From contig DATCSE010000449.1 of assembly GCA_036568605.1 (NCBI GenBank), positions 1-11,562 on the forward strand: DNA of 11,562 nucleotides. The letters are read 5' to 3'. Every line of letters begins with the position of its first letter. Position 1 is the first letter of the stretch. Below the pieces are notes generated by a model. That model searched no databases. It had not been told where the DNA came from and saw only the letters and a program-made list of their open reading frames with translations. The translations under genes were made by a program, and so were the position numbers. This DNA comes from DATCSE01 sp036568605 (GTDB lineage: Bacteria; Pseudomonadota; Gammaproteobacteria; Burkholderiales; Burkholderiaceae_C). Positions 1 through 6,238 of this stretch are shown here, in pieces.

Positions 1-1245
1 GGCCTGCGGCTCGCGCTTGCGCGTGAAGCGCACCCGCACGCGCAGCGTGCGCTGCTTCTCGCCGGAGCGCGAGCCGGCCGCCGGCGCGCCGACCGGGTCG
101 ACGAACTGCAGCACGATGTCGCGTCCGGCCTCGGGCCAGGTCGCCTCGACGAACGCCTGCTCGACGGCCTTGACCAGCGCACTCCACGCCTCGACGCCGC
201 GCAGCTGGAACGGTGCCGGCCGGCTCAAGCCGTTCGGTGCGAGCAGGCGGCGCGCGGCCGGGTTCGCGGCGCGCACGCGGCCGCGCCGGTCGACGACCAG
301 CACGCCGTCCTGCATCTCCTCGATCACGAGCCGGTTCAGCTGGGCCTGCTGGCGCGCCATCTCCATGCTGCCGCGCGCGCTCGATTCCTCGCGCGCGAGC
401 CGCACCGCGAGCTCGCCGGCCAACACCGTGATCACGAAGAAACCGGCGCCCGCGAGCGCCGCCTGCGCGAGCTGCTGCGCGCTGTCGCCGCCGTGCCCGC
501 CGGTGAACCATGCGACCGTGAGCAGCACCAGCGTCACGGCCGCCGCGGTGGCCAGCGCCAGGCGGCGCGGCGTCAGCACGCCGGCCATCAGCACCGGCAG
601 CACGAGCAGCGCGACGTAGTTGAAGTTCGACGCCAGCGACAGCATGTGCAGCGCCGAGAAGCAAACCAGGTCGGCACCGATCGTGACGCCCCACTGCACG
701 CCGTTGAGCCGGTTCACCGGCCGTGCGATCGCATGCGGCCGCACATGCGGCAGCAGCCACAGCGTGAACGCCAGCACCGCGTAGATCAAGCTGACCGCGA
801 TCGCCGGATAACTCGGCCGAACGCCGAACAGGCCGCCGCCCGCGACCGCCGCCAGCAGCGCGATGCCGAGCGCCGCGCGCGCCGCGACAAACACCCGGTA
901 GATGCGCTCGAACGCGGCCTGCCCGGTCTCGATCAGGCGTGCGGCCTGGCGCGCCAGAAAGCGCGAATCCTCGCTGGAGGCGGAGCCGTCGCCGCCGTCC
1001 AGACCAAGACCATGGAATTCACCGCCCGATGGCCGCGCATCGCCCGCGAAGCCCGACACGAACGCCGAATCGCCGGGGATGGGGTTGCGCAGATCGTCCT
1101 CGCGCAGCTGCGTGTCCTCGATCGGCGCGAACGCCCCGAACCACGATTCCTCCTGCGTGATCGGGCGACGCGCACGGCGCCGGTCGGCAACGCGGCGCTC
1201 GGTGGTTCGGGTCCAGGGCTGCTGCTGTGGTGGTGATTCGCTCAA
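1..1245 (-). CDS. pilS: PAS-domain sensor histidine kinase, probably PilS (C-terminal part outside window)
   Basis: This is the first 415 codons of a membrane sensor kinase; the histidine kinase core lies beyond position 1. Residues 1-95 are a polar, Q/P/R-rich and then acidic cytoplasmic stretch. About six hydrophobic segments follow (roughly 123-142, 148-166, 184-203, 208-225, 229-248, 260-281). A PAS domain then begins near residue 306 with VIEEMQDGVLVVDRRGRVRAANP. Six TMs followed by PAS is the PilS architecture. PilS phosphorylates PilR, which activates the type IV pilin gene with sigma-54. The order ypjD, PP0621-family gene, pilS also fits my memory of Burkholderiales genomes. The start is read as TTG because an in-frame TAG lies 27 bases upstream and GAGGGAG sits 10 bases before it; a GTG at codon 63 is the alternative. 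Without the kinase domain or pilR in view, another PAS kinase is possible. Confidence 0.78.
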   Translation of the reverse strand, partial: MSESPPQQQPWTRTTERRVADRRRARRPITQEESWFGAFAPIEDTQLREDDLRNPIPGDSAFVSGFAGDARPSGGEFHGLGLDGGDGSASSEDSRFLARQAARLIETGQAAFERIYRVFVAARAALGIALLAAVAGGGLFGVRPSYPAIAVSLIYAVLAFTLWLLPHVRPHAIARPVNRLNGVQWGVTIGADLVCFSALHMLSLASNFNYVALLVLPVLMAGVLTPRRLALATAAAVTLVLLTVAWFTGGHGGDSAQQLAQAALAGAGFFVITVLAGELAVRLAREESSARGSMEMARQQAQLNRLVIEEMQDGVLVVDRRGRVRAANPAARRLLAPNGLSRPAPFQLRGVEAWSALVKAVEQAFVEATWPEAGRDIVLQFVDPVGAPAAGSRSGEKQRTLRVRVRFTRKREPQA

Positions 1246-1255
1246 CTCGGTCCGT

Positions 1256-1262
1256 CTCCCTC
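1256..1262 (-). promoter_or_regulatory. Ribosome binding site of the pilS-like gene
   Basis: On the minus strand this reads GAGGGAG, a good Shine-Dalgarno match 10 bases before the TTG at 1245-1243. It supports the rare TTG start over an internal GTG. It lies between the start codon and the repeat element ending at 1273, so the element did not remove the gene's own ribosome binding site. Confidence 0.55.
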
Positions 1263-1272
1263 GTCCGGGGTT

Positions 1273-1302
1273 CTAGTGTCCTGTCCCACTGATAACTGGC
1301 AT
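1273..1302. repeat. Left terminal inverted repeat of the MITE
   Basis: Its reverse complement equals 1425-1454 at 29 of 30 positions; the only difference is at 1299 versus 1428. It begins with CTAG followed by TGTCCTGTCC. On the minus strand the CTAG supplies the in-frame TAG upstream of the pilS start. Confidence 0.9.
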
Positions 1303-1346
1303 CGGCCCGCCCCGCAGGGGTTCGACCAGATGGCGCCCTCGCACGC

Positions 1347-1392
1347 CTTCGCCAAGGGGCTGGTACCGCCCGGTATCAGCCCCTTGGCGAAG
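1347..1392. repeat. Central long hairpin of the MITE
   Basis: CTTCGCCAAGGGGCTG at 1347-1362 is exactly complementary in reverse to 1377-1392. Pairing continues inward (1363-1368 with 1371-1376, one G-T pair), leaving almost no loop. In RNA this would be a stem of more than 20 pairs. It has no T-run after it, so it is not a classic intrinsic terminator. Confidence 0.85.
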
Positions 1393-1424
1393 CCGCACGA
1401 TCATCACCATCTGGTCGAATCGAA

Positions 1425-1454
1425 ATGTCAGTTATCAGTGGGACAGGACACTAG
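1425..1454. repeat. Right terminal inverted repeat of the MITE
   Basis: This is the partner of the repeat at 1273-1302 and ends with GGACAGGACA followed by CTAG. Only 6 bases separate it from the stop codon of the PP0621-family gene at 1461. Confidence 0.9.
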
Positions 1455-1460
1455 CTTGCT

Positions 1461-1712
1461 TCAGCGCACCGGATGTTGCTGTTCGTACGCCGCGCGATGC
1501 GCCTCGCCGCAGAACACGCCGCCGCGGCCGGGCAGCGCTTCGTCGCGCGGCAGGTGCACGCCGCAGTGCGCGCAGACCAGCATCGGTTGCGGCGGCTCCG
1601 GCCCGCCGCGGCGCGGCGCGGCATCATCGGCATCGCCGCGGGCGCGCCGCGCCAGGCCGCGCAGCATCAGCAACAGCACGGCCAGCAGCAGGATCACGAG
1701 CAGGAATTTCAT
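1461..1712 (-). CDS. PP0621 family small membrane-anchored zinc-knuckle protein
   Basis: This 83-residue protein has one N-terminal hydrophobic helix (about residues 3-17), a basic stretch (RGLARRARG), a low-complexity linker, and a C-terminal Cys motif. That motif is CAHCGVHLPRDEALPGRGG, then VFCGEAHRAAY. The CxxC...C/H spacing suggests a small metal-binding knuckle facing the cytoplasm. The pattern matches the uncharacterised PP0621 family, whose function is unknown. It starts 35 bases after the ypjD stop in the same direction, so the two are probably co-transcribed. The pilS-like gene follows after the MITE. The ATG at 1712 is chosen because the hydrophobic anchor begins directly there. 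Confidence 0.85.
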   Translation of the reverse strand: MKFLLVILLLAVLLLMLRGLARRARGDADDAAPRRGGPEPPQPMLVCAHCGVHLPRDEALPGRGGVFCGEAHRAAYEQQHPVR

Positions 1713-1747
1713 CGCGGCGTCACTCGCCTACTCCATCGATCGCTGGC

Positions 1748-2587
1748 TCATATCGTCGGCGCGCGATGCAGCACGACCTCGAGCACGAAGCGCGAGCCCA
1801 CATAGGCAAGCAGCAACAGCGCTGCGCCGGCATACAGCCAGCGCGTCGCGGCCGGCCCGCGCCAGCCGAACAGCCGGCGACCGGACAGCAGCGCCGCGAA
1901 CACCAGCCAACCCAGCATCGAGAACACGGTCTTGTGATCCCAGCGCCACGGGTTCGCGAACCAGGCGCCGAGCAGCAGCGCGGCCGACAGCACCGCAAAG
2001 CCCGCCGCGACGAAGCGGAAGGTCATGCGCTCCAGTCGCAGCAGCGGCATCCCGGCCGCCGCACCGGCGCTGACCGCGGCAGCCGAACGCATCTGTCGCT
2101 CGGCGCGGTTCAGCATCGCCGCATGCAGCACCGCCGCGCCGAACAAGCCGTACGACGCAAGCCCGAGCGCCCAGTGCAGCGGCGCCCACGGCGACGGCGC
2201 CTGCGGCCGCAACTCGCCCGGGAAGCCCCAGGCCAGCACGACGACGACGACGCCCAACAGCGCCAGCCCACGCCGCACGCCGGGCAGCGGCACGAGCCGG
2301 CTCTCGACGACATAGACCGCGAGCACCAGCCACACCGTCATCGACAGCGCGGGCGCGAAGCCGAAGCGCGCGCCGATCAGCGGACTGCCGATGCCGGCCA
2401 CGTCGACGACGATCGCGATTGCGTGCGCCGCCCAGCCGACCAGCAACGCGATGCGATTGCCGCCCATCAGCCGCTCGCCCGGCAGCGCCGCGATGGCATA
2501 ACCGAGCAGCGCGACGACGCTCGCCGCCGCGAGCGCGGCGCCGGCGGCACCGGCGTGTTCGCCCGCGGAGCCCAACGATAGAATCAT
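1748..2587 (-). CDS. ypjD: YpjD/CcsA-like cytochrome c assembly family membrane protein
   Basis: This 279-residue integral membrane protein has about eight hydrophobic segments. The family signature is near the C-terminus: NPWRWDHKTVFSMLGW at residues 212-227, the tryptophan-rich WD motif of the CcsA/CcmC/CcmF haem-handling family (PF01578). Candidate haem-ligand histidines lie in membrane segments (H55, H138, H218). No partner cytochrome c maturation genes are present, so haem export is not proven. The E. coli relative YpjD also lies next to and divergent from ffh, as here, which supports this subgroup. The ATG at 2587 is the first start giving a hydrophobic N-terminus; the open frame upstream is only antisense to ffh. 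It is the first gene of a probable ypjD, PP0621, pilS transcription unit. Confidence 0.88.
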   Translation of the reverse strand: MILSLGSAGEHAGAAGAALAAASVVALLGYAIAALPGERLMGGNRIALLVGWAAHAIAIVVDVAGIGSPLIGARFGFAPALSMTVWLVLAVYVVESRLVPLPGVRRGLALLGVVVVVLAWGFPGELRPQAPSPWAPLHWALGLASYGLFGAAVLHAAMLNRAERQMRSAAAVSAGAAAGMPLLRLERMTFRFVAAGFAVLSAALLLGAWFANPWRWDHKTVFSMLGWLVFAALLSGRRLFGWRGPAATRWLYAGAALLLLAYVGSRFVLEVVLHRAPTI

Positions 2588-2650
2588 TCTCACAGTGTAC
2601 TTTCGCGTTCCGCGTCGGATGGGTCCGAGCGCCACGCACCCGTAGTTCCG
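2588..2650. promoter_or_regulatory. Divergent intergenic region between ypjD and ffh
   Basis: These 63 bases must hold, or closely neighbour, the promoters of both the leftward ypjD unit and the rightward ffh unit. A TACACT-like -10 is visible on the minus strand at about 2591-2596, close to the ypjD ATG. No convincing -35 boxes or Shine-Dalgarno sequences are seen for either gene. Promoter placement is tentative. Confidence 0.35.
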
Positions 2651-4045
2651 ATGGCTTCTGCTCTCACCGACCGGCTCAGCCGGCTCGTCAAGACGATGCG
2701 CGGCCAGGCCCGCATCACCGAAGACAACGTGCAGGACATGCTGCGCGAAGTGCGCATGGCGCTGCTCGAGGCCGACGTCGCATTGCCGGTCGTGCGCGAC
2801 TTCATCGCACGGGTCAAGGACAAGGCGCTGGGCGCCGAGGTCGTGGGCTCGCTGTCGCCCGGCCAGGCGCTGGTCGGCATCGTGCACAAGGAGCTGGTCG
2901 CGACGATGGCCGGCAACGAGATCGGCGGCGTTGTCGAGATCAACCTCGCCACCCAGCCGCCGGCCGTGATCCTGATGGCCGGCCTGCAGGGCGCCGGCAA
3001 GACCACGACGACCGCGAAGCTCGCGAAGCACCTGATCGAGAAGCGCAAGAAGAAAGTGCTGACGGTCTCGGCCGACGTGTACCGGCCCGCGGCGATCGAG
3101 CAGCTGAAGGTCGTCACGAAGCAGGCCGGCGCCGAGTGGTTCGCGTCGCACGCCGGCGATGCGCCGCTCGCGATCGCGCAAGCCGCGCTCGATCACGCGA
3201 AGCGCCACTACTTCGACGTGCTGCTGGTCGACACCGCGGGCCGCCTCGCGATCGATGAAACGCTGATGAAGGAGATCCGCGAGTTGCACGCGGCGCTGAA
3301 GCCGGTCGAGACGCTGTTCGTCGTCGACGCGATGCAGGGCCAGGACGCGATCAACACCGCGAAGGCCTTCAAGGAGGCACTGCCGCTGACCGGCATCGTG
3401 CTGACCAAGACCGACGGCGATTCGCGTGGCGGTGCTGCGTTGTCGGTGCGCCAGGTGACCGGCGCGCCGATCAAGTTCGCCGGCATCAGCGAGAAGATCG
3501 ACGGGCTCGAGGTGTTCGACGCGCAGCGCCATGCCGGCCGCGTGCTGGGCATGGGCGACATCGTCGGGCTGGTCGAGGAGGTGCAGAAGGGCGTCGACCT
3601 CGCGGCGGCGCAGAAGCTGGTCGAGAAGGTCAAGGCCGGCGACAGCTTCGACCTGAACGACTTCCTCTCGCAGCTCTCGCAGATGAAGAAGATGGGCGGG
3701 CTCGCCGGCCTGATGGACAAGCTGCCGACGCAGATGATGGGCGGCAAGGCCGCGAACGTCGGCCAGGCCGAGATGGACCGCGCCGAGCGCGACATGCGCC
3801 GGATGGAAGGCATCATCTGCTCGATGACACCGCTCGAGCGCCGCAAGCCCGAGTTGCTGAAGGCCACGCGCAAGCGCCGCATTGCGCAGGGCGCCGGCGT
3901 GCAGGTGCAGGACGTGAACCGCCTGCTCAATCAGTACGAGCAGATGCGCGACATGATGAAGAAGATGAAGGGCGGCGGCATGATGAAGATGATGAAGCGG
4001 CTCGGCGGCATGAAGGGCTTTCCCGGCGCAGGGGGTCTGCGATGA
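2651..4045 (+). CDS. ffh: Signal recognition particle protein Ffh
   Basis: Ffh is the SRP54 homologue. It binds 4.5S RNA and signal sequences of nascent membrane proteins and delivers ribosomes to FtsY. All parts of the 464-residue family are present. The helical N domain (1-95) includes MRGQARITEDNVQ. The G domain follows, with P-loop GLQGAGKTTTTAKL (111-124), DVYRPAAIEQL (142-152), DTAGRL (194-199) and TKTDGDSRGG (252-261). The linker GISEKIDGLEVFD is at 278-290. The methionine-rich M domain contains the RNA-binding stretch SMTPLERRKPELL and RIAQGAGVQVQDVNRLL (410-426), and its tail is rich in Met, Gly and Lys. The ATG at 2651 gives the conserved N-terminus although no clear Shine-Dalgarno precedes it. 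The stop overlaps the next gene's start (ATGA). Confidence 0.98.
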   Translation: MASALTDRLSRLVKTMRGQARITEDNVQDMLREVRMALLEADVALPVVRDFIARVKDKALGAEVVGSLSPGQALVGIVHKELVATMAGNEIGGVVEINLATQPPAVILMAGLQGAGKTTTTAKLAKHLIEKRKKKVLTVSADVYRPAAIEQLKVVTKQAGAEWFASHAGDAPLAIAQAALDHAKRHYFDVLLVDTAGRLAIDETLMKEIRELHAALKPVETLFVVDAMQGQDAINTAKAFKEALPLTGIVLTKTDGDSRGGAALSVRQVTGAPIKFAGISEKIDGLEVFDAQRHAGRVLGMGDIVGLVEEVQKGVDLAAAQKLVEKVKAGDSFDLNDFLSQLSQMKKMGGLAGLMDKLPTQMMGGKAANVGQAEMDRAERDMRRMEGIICSMTPLERRKPELLKATRKRRIAQGAGVQVQDVNRLLNQYEQMRDMMKKMKGGGMMKMMKRLGGMKGFPGAGGLR

Positions 4046-4800
4046 GCGGGCCGCTGCTGATCGCCCTCGGGGCGATCCTGGTGATCCTGCTGGGCTGGTG
4101 GTTCCTGCGCCAGCGCGGCGCGGGCGGCGCCACGAAGTCGTCCGACGACGACAATGCCGAGCGGCTCGACACGGTCGTCGCCTGGCCGCCGCAGGCCACG
4201 CGCGTGCTGACGACGCAGGAGCGCACGCTGCAGGCCACGCTGACCCGGGCGCTGCCCGACCACCTGGTGCTCGCCCAGGTGCCGCTCGCGCGTTTCATCA
4301 AGGTGCCCAAGCGGCATTCGTATGCCGAGTGGCTGCGCCGGCTCGGCTACCAGTCGGTCGACTTCGTCGTCTGCGACGCCGGCTCCCACGTGGTCGCGGC
4401 GATCGAGCTGCAGCCCACCGCGAGCGAGATGAACGAGCGCGCCCGCAAGCGGCTCAAGCGCATCTCGCGCACGCTGAAGGCCGCACAGATTCCGTTGCAT
4501 GTGTGGTCGGAAGGCAATCTGCCGAATGCCGAGGCGGTGCGCGACGCGATCCTGCCGAAGCCGGCCGCGCCGTTCGCGACGGGGACGGATGCGCCGCAGG
4601 CACCGGTCGTGCGCGACGTGCCGACCTTGTCGACCGCCGCGAAGCCCGGCACGGTGCGCAACCCGTTCGACGACAGCCAGCGCGACTCGAGCCAGGACGA
4701 ACTGATCGAAGCACCGCCGTCGACCTGGTTCGACGACCTCGATTCGGGACCGACGCCGTTGCCGCCGGCCTCGGGGTCGTCCAACAAGCCGAAGCGCTGA
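4042..4800 (+). CDS. DUF2726 domain protein, membrane-anchored
   Basis: This 252-residue protein has an N-terminal hydrophobic helix (3-22), then basic residues and an acidic patch (SDDDNAE), then a DUF2726 domain at about 55-172. The rest is a Pro/Ser/Asp-rich, probably disordered tail. Domain hallmarks are PLARFIKVPKRHSYAEWLRR, VDFVVCDAGSHVVAAIELQ and RARKRLKRISRTLKAAQIPL. The D-x(14)-E-x-Q arrangement (D107, E122, Q124) recalls a PD-(D/E)XK nuclease-like core, and I recall DUF2726 being grouped with that fold; activity here is unproven. Its start codon overlaps the ffh stop by 4 bp, indicating translational coupling with ffh. GGGGG shortly upstream may act as ribosome binding site. The role is unknown. 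Confidence 0.85.
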   Translation: MSGPLLIALGAILVILLGWWFLRQRGAGGATKSSDDDNAERLDTVVAWPPQATRVLTTQERTLQATLTRALPDHLVLAQVPLARFIKVPKRHSYAEWLRRLGYQSVDFVVCDAGSHVVAAIELQPTASEMNERARKRLKRISRTLKAAQIPLHVWSEGNLPNAEAVRDAILPKPAAPFATGTDAPQAPVVRDVPTLSTAAKPGTVRNPFDDSQRDSSQDELIEAPPSTWFDDLDSGPTPLPPASGSSNKPKR

Positions 4801-4804
4801 ACGC

Positions 4805-4836
4805 GCGCTGTTCGGCCACGTTCAGCCGAGCAGCGC
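4805..4836. terminator. Stem-loop at the convergent DUF2726/ftsY junction
   Basis: GCGCTGTTCGGC (4805-4816) pairs with GCCGAGCAGCGC (4825-4836) around an 8-base loop. The 12-pair stem has one G-U wobble on plus-strand RNA, which becomes an A-C mismatch on the minus strand. There is no T-tract. It spans the 21-base gap and the last codons of ftsY. A transcription-blocking or 3'-stabilising role for the ffh unit is plausible but inferred. Confidence 0.45.
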
Positions 4837-6003
4837 CTGCGCGAACTCGCGCGCCCGGAAGGTCTGCAGGTCTTCCAGCTTCTCGCCGACGCCGATGAAG
4901 TAGACCGGAATGGCCGCACCGCCGTTGCGGGCGCGCTCGCGTCCCCACAACGCGATCGCGGCGAGCACGCCGCCCTTCGCGGTGCCGTCCAGCTTGGTCA
5001 CGATCAGGCCGGTGAGCTGCAGCGCGGCGTCGAACTGCTGGGCCTGCGCCAGCGCGTTCTGCCCGGTGTTGCCGTCGACGACCAGCAGCACCTCGTGCGG
5101 CGCGCCGTCCTGCGCCTTCGCGATCACGCGGCGGATCTTCTTCAGCTCTTCCATCAGGTGCGCCTGCGTCGTCAGCCGCCCCGCCGTGTCGGCGATCACC
5201 ACGTCGCAGCCGCGCGCCTTGCCGGCGATGACGGCATCGAAGGTCACCGCGGCCGGGTCGCCGCCTTGCTGGCTGACGATCTCGACCTCGCCGGCAGCGC
5301 TCGCGCCGGCGCCGGCGCTGCGCGCGGCCTCGGCGCGATCGGCCCAGACCGCGAGCTGCTCGCGCGCCGCAGCGCGGAACGTGTCGGCCGCCGCGAGCAG
5401 CACCTTCTGGCGCGCATCGGCCAGATGACGCGTGAGCTTGCCTATCGTCGTCGTCTTGCCGGCACCGTTGACGCCGACGACCATCATCACGGTCGGCGAT
5501 TGCTGCCCGACCCGCAGCGGCTGTTCGAGCGGCGCGAGCAGCTCGGCGATCGCATCGGCGAGCAATGCCTTCACGGCCGCGGGATCGGTCGCCTTCGCTT
5601 CCTTGACGCGGCGCTTCAGATCGCCGAGCAGGAACTCGGTCGCCTTCACGCCGGCATCGGCCATCAGCAGTGCGGCCTCGAGGTCCTCGTACAGCGAGTC
5701 GTCGATCTTCGTGCCGGTGAAGACCTGCGTGATCGTCGAACCGGTCTTGCGCAGGCCGCCGCGCAGGCGATCCATCCACGAGCGGCGCTGCGGCTCGGCC
5801 GCGGACTCGGCCGGCGGTTGTTCGGCGGCCAACGGTGCGGCTGCCGCCGATTCGGCAATCTGCGGCGCAGCCTCTTGAGGCAACACACGCGCAGCAGGCG
5901 GCTCGACGACTGGCGGCGGCGGTGAAGGAGGTGGTGCCGCAACGGCCGGCTGCGCAGGCGGTGGCGCCTCGGCAGCCGGCTTTTTCTTGAAGAAGCTGAA
6001 CAT
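4822..6003 (-). CDS. ftsY: Signal recognition particle receptor FtsY
   Basis: FtsY is the membrane-associated GTPase receptor that docks the Ffh-ribosome complex at the translocon. Of 393 residues, 1-70 form a low-complexity Pro/Ala/Glu A domain after a basic, hydrophobic start (MFSFFKKKP), likely aiding membrane contact. The N domain (about 75-165) carries WMDRLRGGLRKTGSTITQVF. The G domain shows P-loop VGVNGAGKTTTIGKL (176-190), DTFRAAAREQL (207-217), DTAGRL (272-277), TKLDGTAKGG (336-345) and the closing VYFIGVGEKLEDLQTF (367-382). An extra Ala/Gly-rich stretch at about 224-239 (AEAARSAGAGASAAG) sits between the DTFRAAA motif and EIVSQQGGDPAAV. The ATG at 6003 gives the family-typical N-terminus; no strong Shine-Dalgarno is seen. 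Confidence 0.98.
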   Translation of the reverse strand: MFSFFKKKPAAEAPPPAQPAVAAPPPSPPPPVVEPPAARVLPQEAAPQIAESAAAAPLAAEQPPAESAAEPQRRSWMDRLRGGLRKTGSTITQVFTGTKIDDSLYEDLEAALLMADAGVKATEFLLGDLKRRVKEAKATDPAAVKALLADAIAELLAPLEQPLRVGQQSPTVMMVVGVNGAGKTTTIGKLTRHLADARQKVLLAAADTFRAAAREQLAVWADRAEAARSAGAGASAAGEVEIVSQQGGDPAAVTFDAVIAGKARGCDVVIADTAGRLTTQAHLMEELKKIRRVIAKAQDGAPHEVLLVVDGNTGQNALAQAQQFDAALQLTGLIVTKLDGTAKGGVLAAIALWGRERARNGGAAIPVYFIGVGEKLEDLQTFRAREFAQALLG

Positions 6004-6077
6004 CGAACGCAGGCGTGACCAGCGGCCCGCCGAAACGAAGAAGGATGGAGGTGAGCGGGCAGCGAGCCGCGCGACGT

Positions 6078-6083
6078 TATAAT
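6078..6083 (+). promoter_or_regulatory. -10 promoter box of the tRNA gene
   Basis: This is a perfect TATAAT, 10 bases before the first base of the mature tRNA and in a locally AT-rich patch in GC-rich DNA. No recognisable -35 box is found 17 bases upstream. The same patch (ATAATTAT) is nearly symmetrical and may also serve the divergent ftsY gene. Confidence 0.6.
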
Positions 6084-6093
6084 TATCGGCTCA

Positions 6094-6170
<77 letters not shown>

Positions 6171-6180
6171 AACAGATCGG

Positions 6181-6217
6181 AAAAGCCTTGCCGGCGCCTA
6201 GCCCGCAAGGCTTTTTT
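6181..6217 (+). terminator. Intrinsic terminator after the tRNA
   Basis: AAAAGCCTTGC (6181-6191) pairs perfectly with GCAAGGCTTTT (6205-6215) around a 13-base loop, and the 3' side ends in six T residues. It starts 10 bases after the tRNA CCA. On the minus strand the stem is followed by TTTTCC, so it may also stop transcripts from kdpE, whose stop codon is at 6239-6241. Confidence 0.88.
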
Positions 6218-6238
6218 CATCGGCATCGCGTGCCGCCG

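Larger units (their letters stand above)
1273..1454. mobile_element. Palindromic MITE-like element with CTAG on both ends
   Basis: This non-coding element is almost one complete inverted repeat. Its outer 30 bases at each end match with one mismatch (the outer 26 are perfect). A second pair of 13-base arms lies at 1321-1333 and 1407-1419. A third, perfect 16-base pair at 1347-1362 and 1377-1392 closes on a short loop. The flanking CTAG at 1273-1276 and 1451-1454 is itself palindromic and may be a target duplication, leaving a 174-bp element from TGTCCTGTCC to GGACAGGACA. TGT...ACA ends and insertion at CTAG are known for the IS481 family, so an IS481-like transposase may have moved it in trans; that is an inference from end sequence only. 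No transposase fragment is seen. It starts 6 bases past the stop of the PP0621-family gene and ends 27 bases before the pilS start codon. Confidence 0.8.

Noticed and set aside
493..1236. 247-codon plus-strand open frame within the pilS-like gene
   Set aside because: It is Arg/Gln/His-rich and antisense to a frame showing six TM helices and a PAS domain.
1309..1324. CAGGGGTTCGA-like stretch inside the MITE resembling a tRNA T-arm (compare 6140-6152)
   Set aside because: The match is only about nine bases, there is no cloverleaf around it, and the segment pairs within the MITE palindrome.
1273..1454. Possible CRISPR or ordinary transcription terminator
   Set aside because: There are no direct repeats with spacers. 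The stem lacks a T-run and is much longer than a terminator, while terminal repeats with CTAG flanks point to a transposon.
1748..3532. 594-codon minus-strand open frame running from ypjD across the start of ffh
   Set aside because: Only the part after 2587 downward has membrane-protein composition and family motifs. The upstream half is antisense to the unquestionable ffh gene and is an R/D/H-rich product of GC-rich codon structure.
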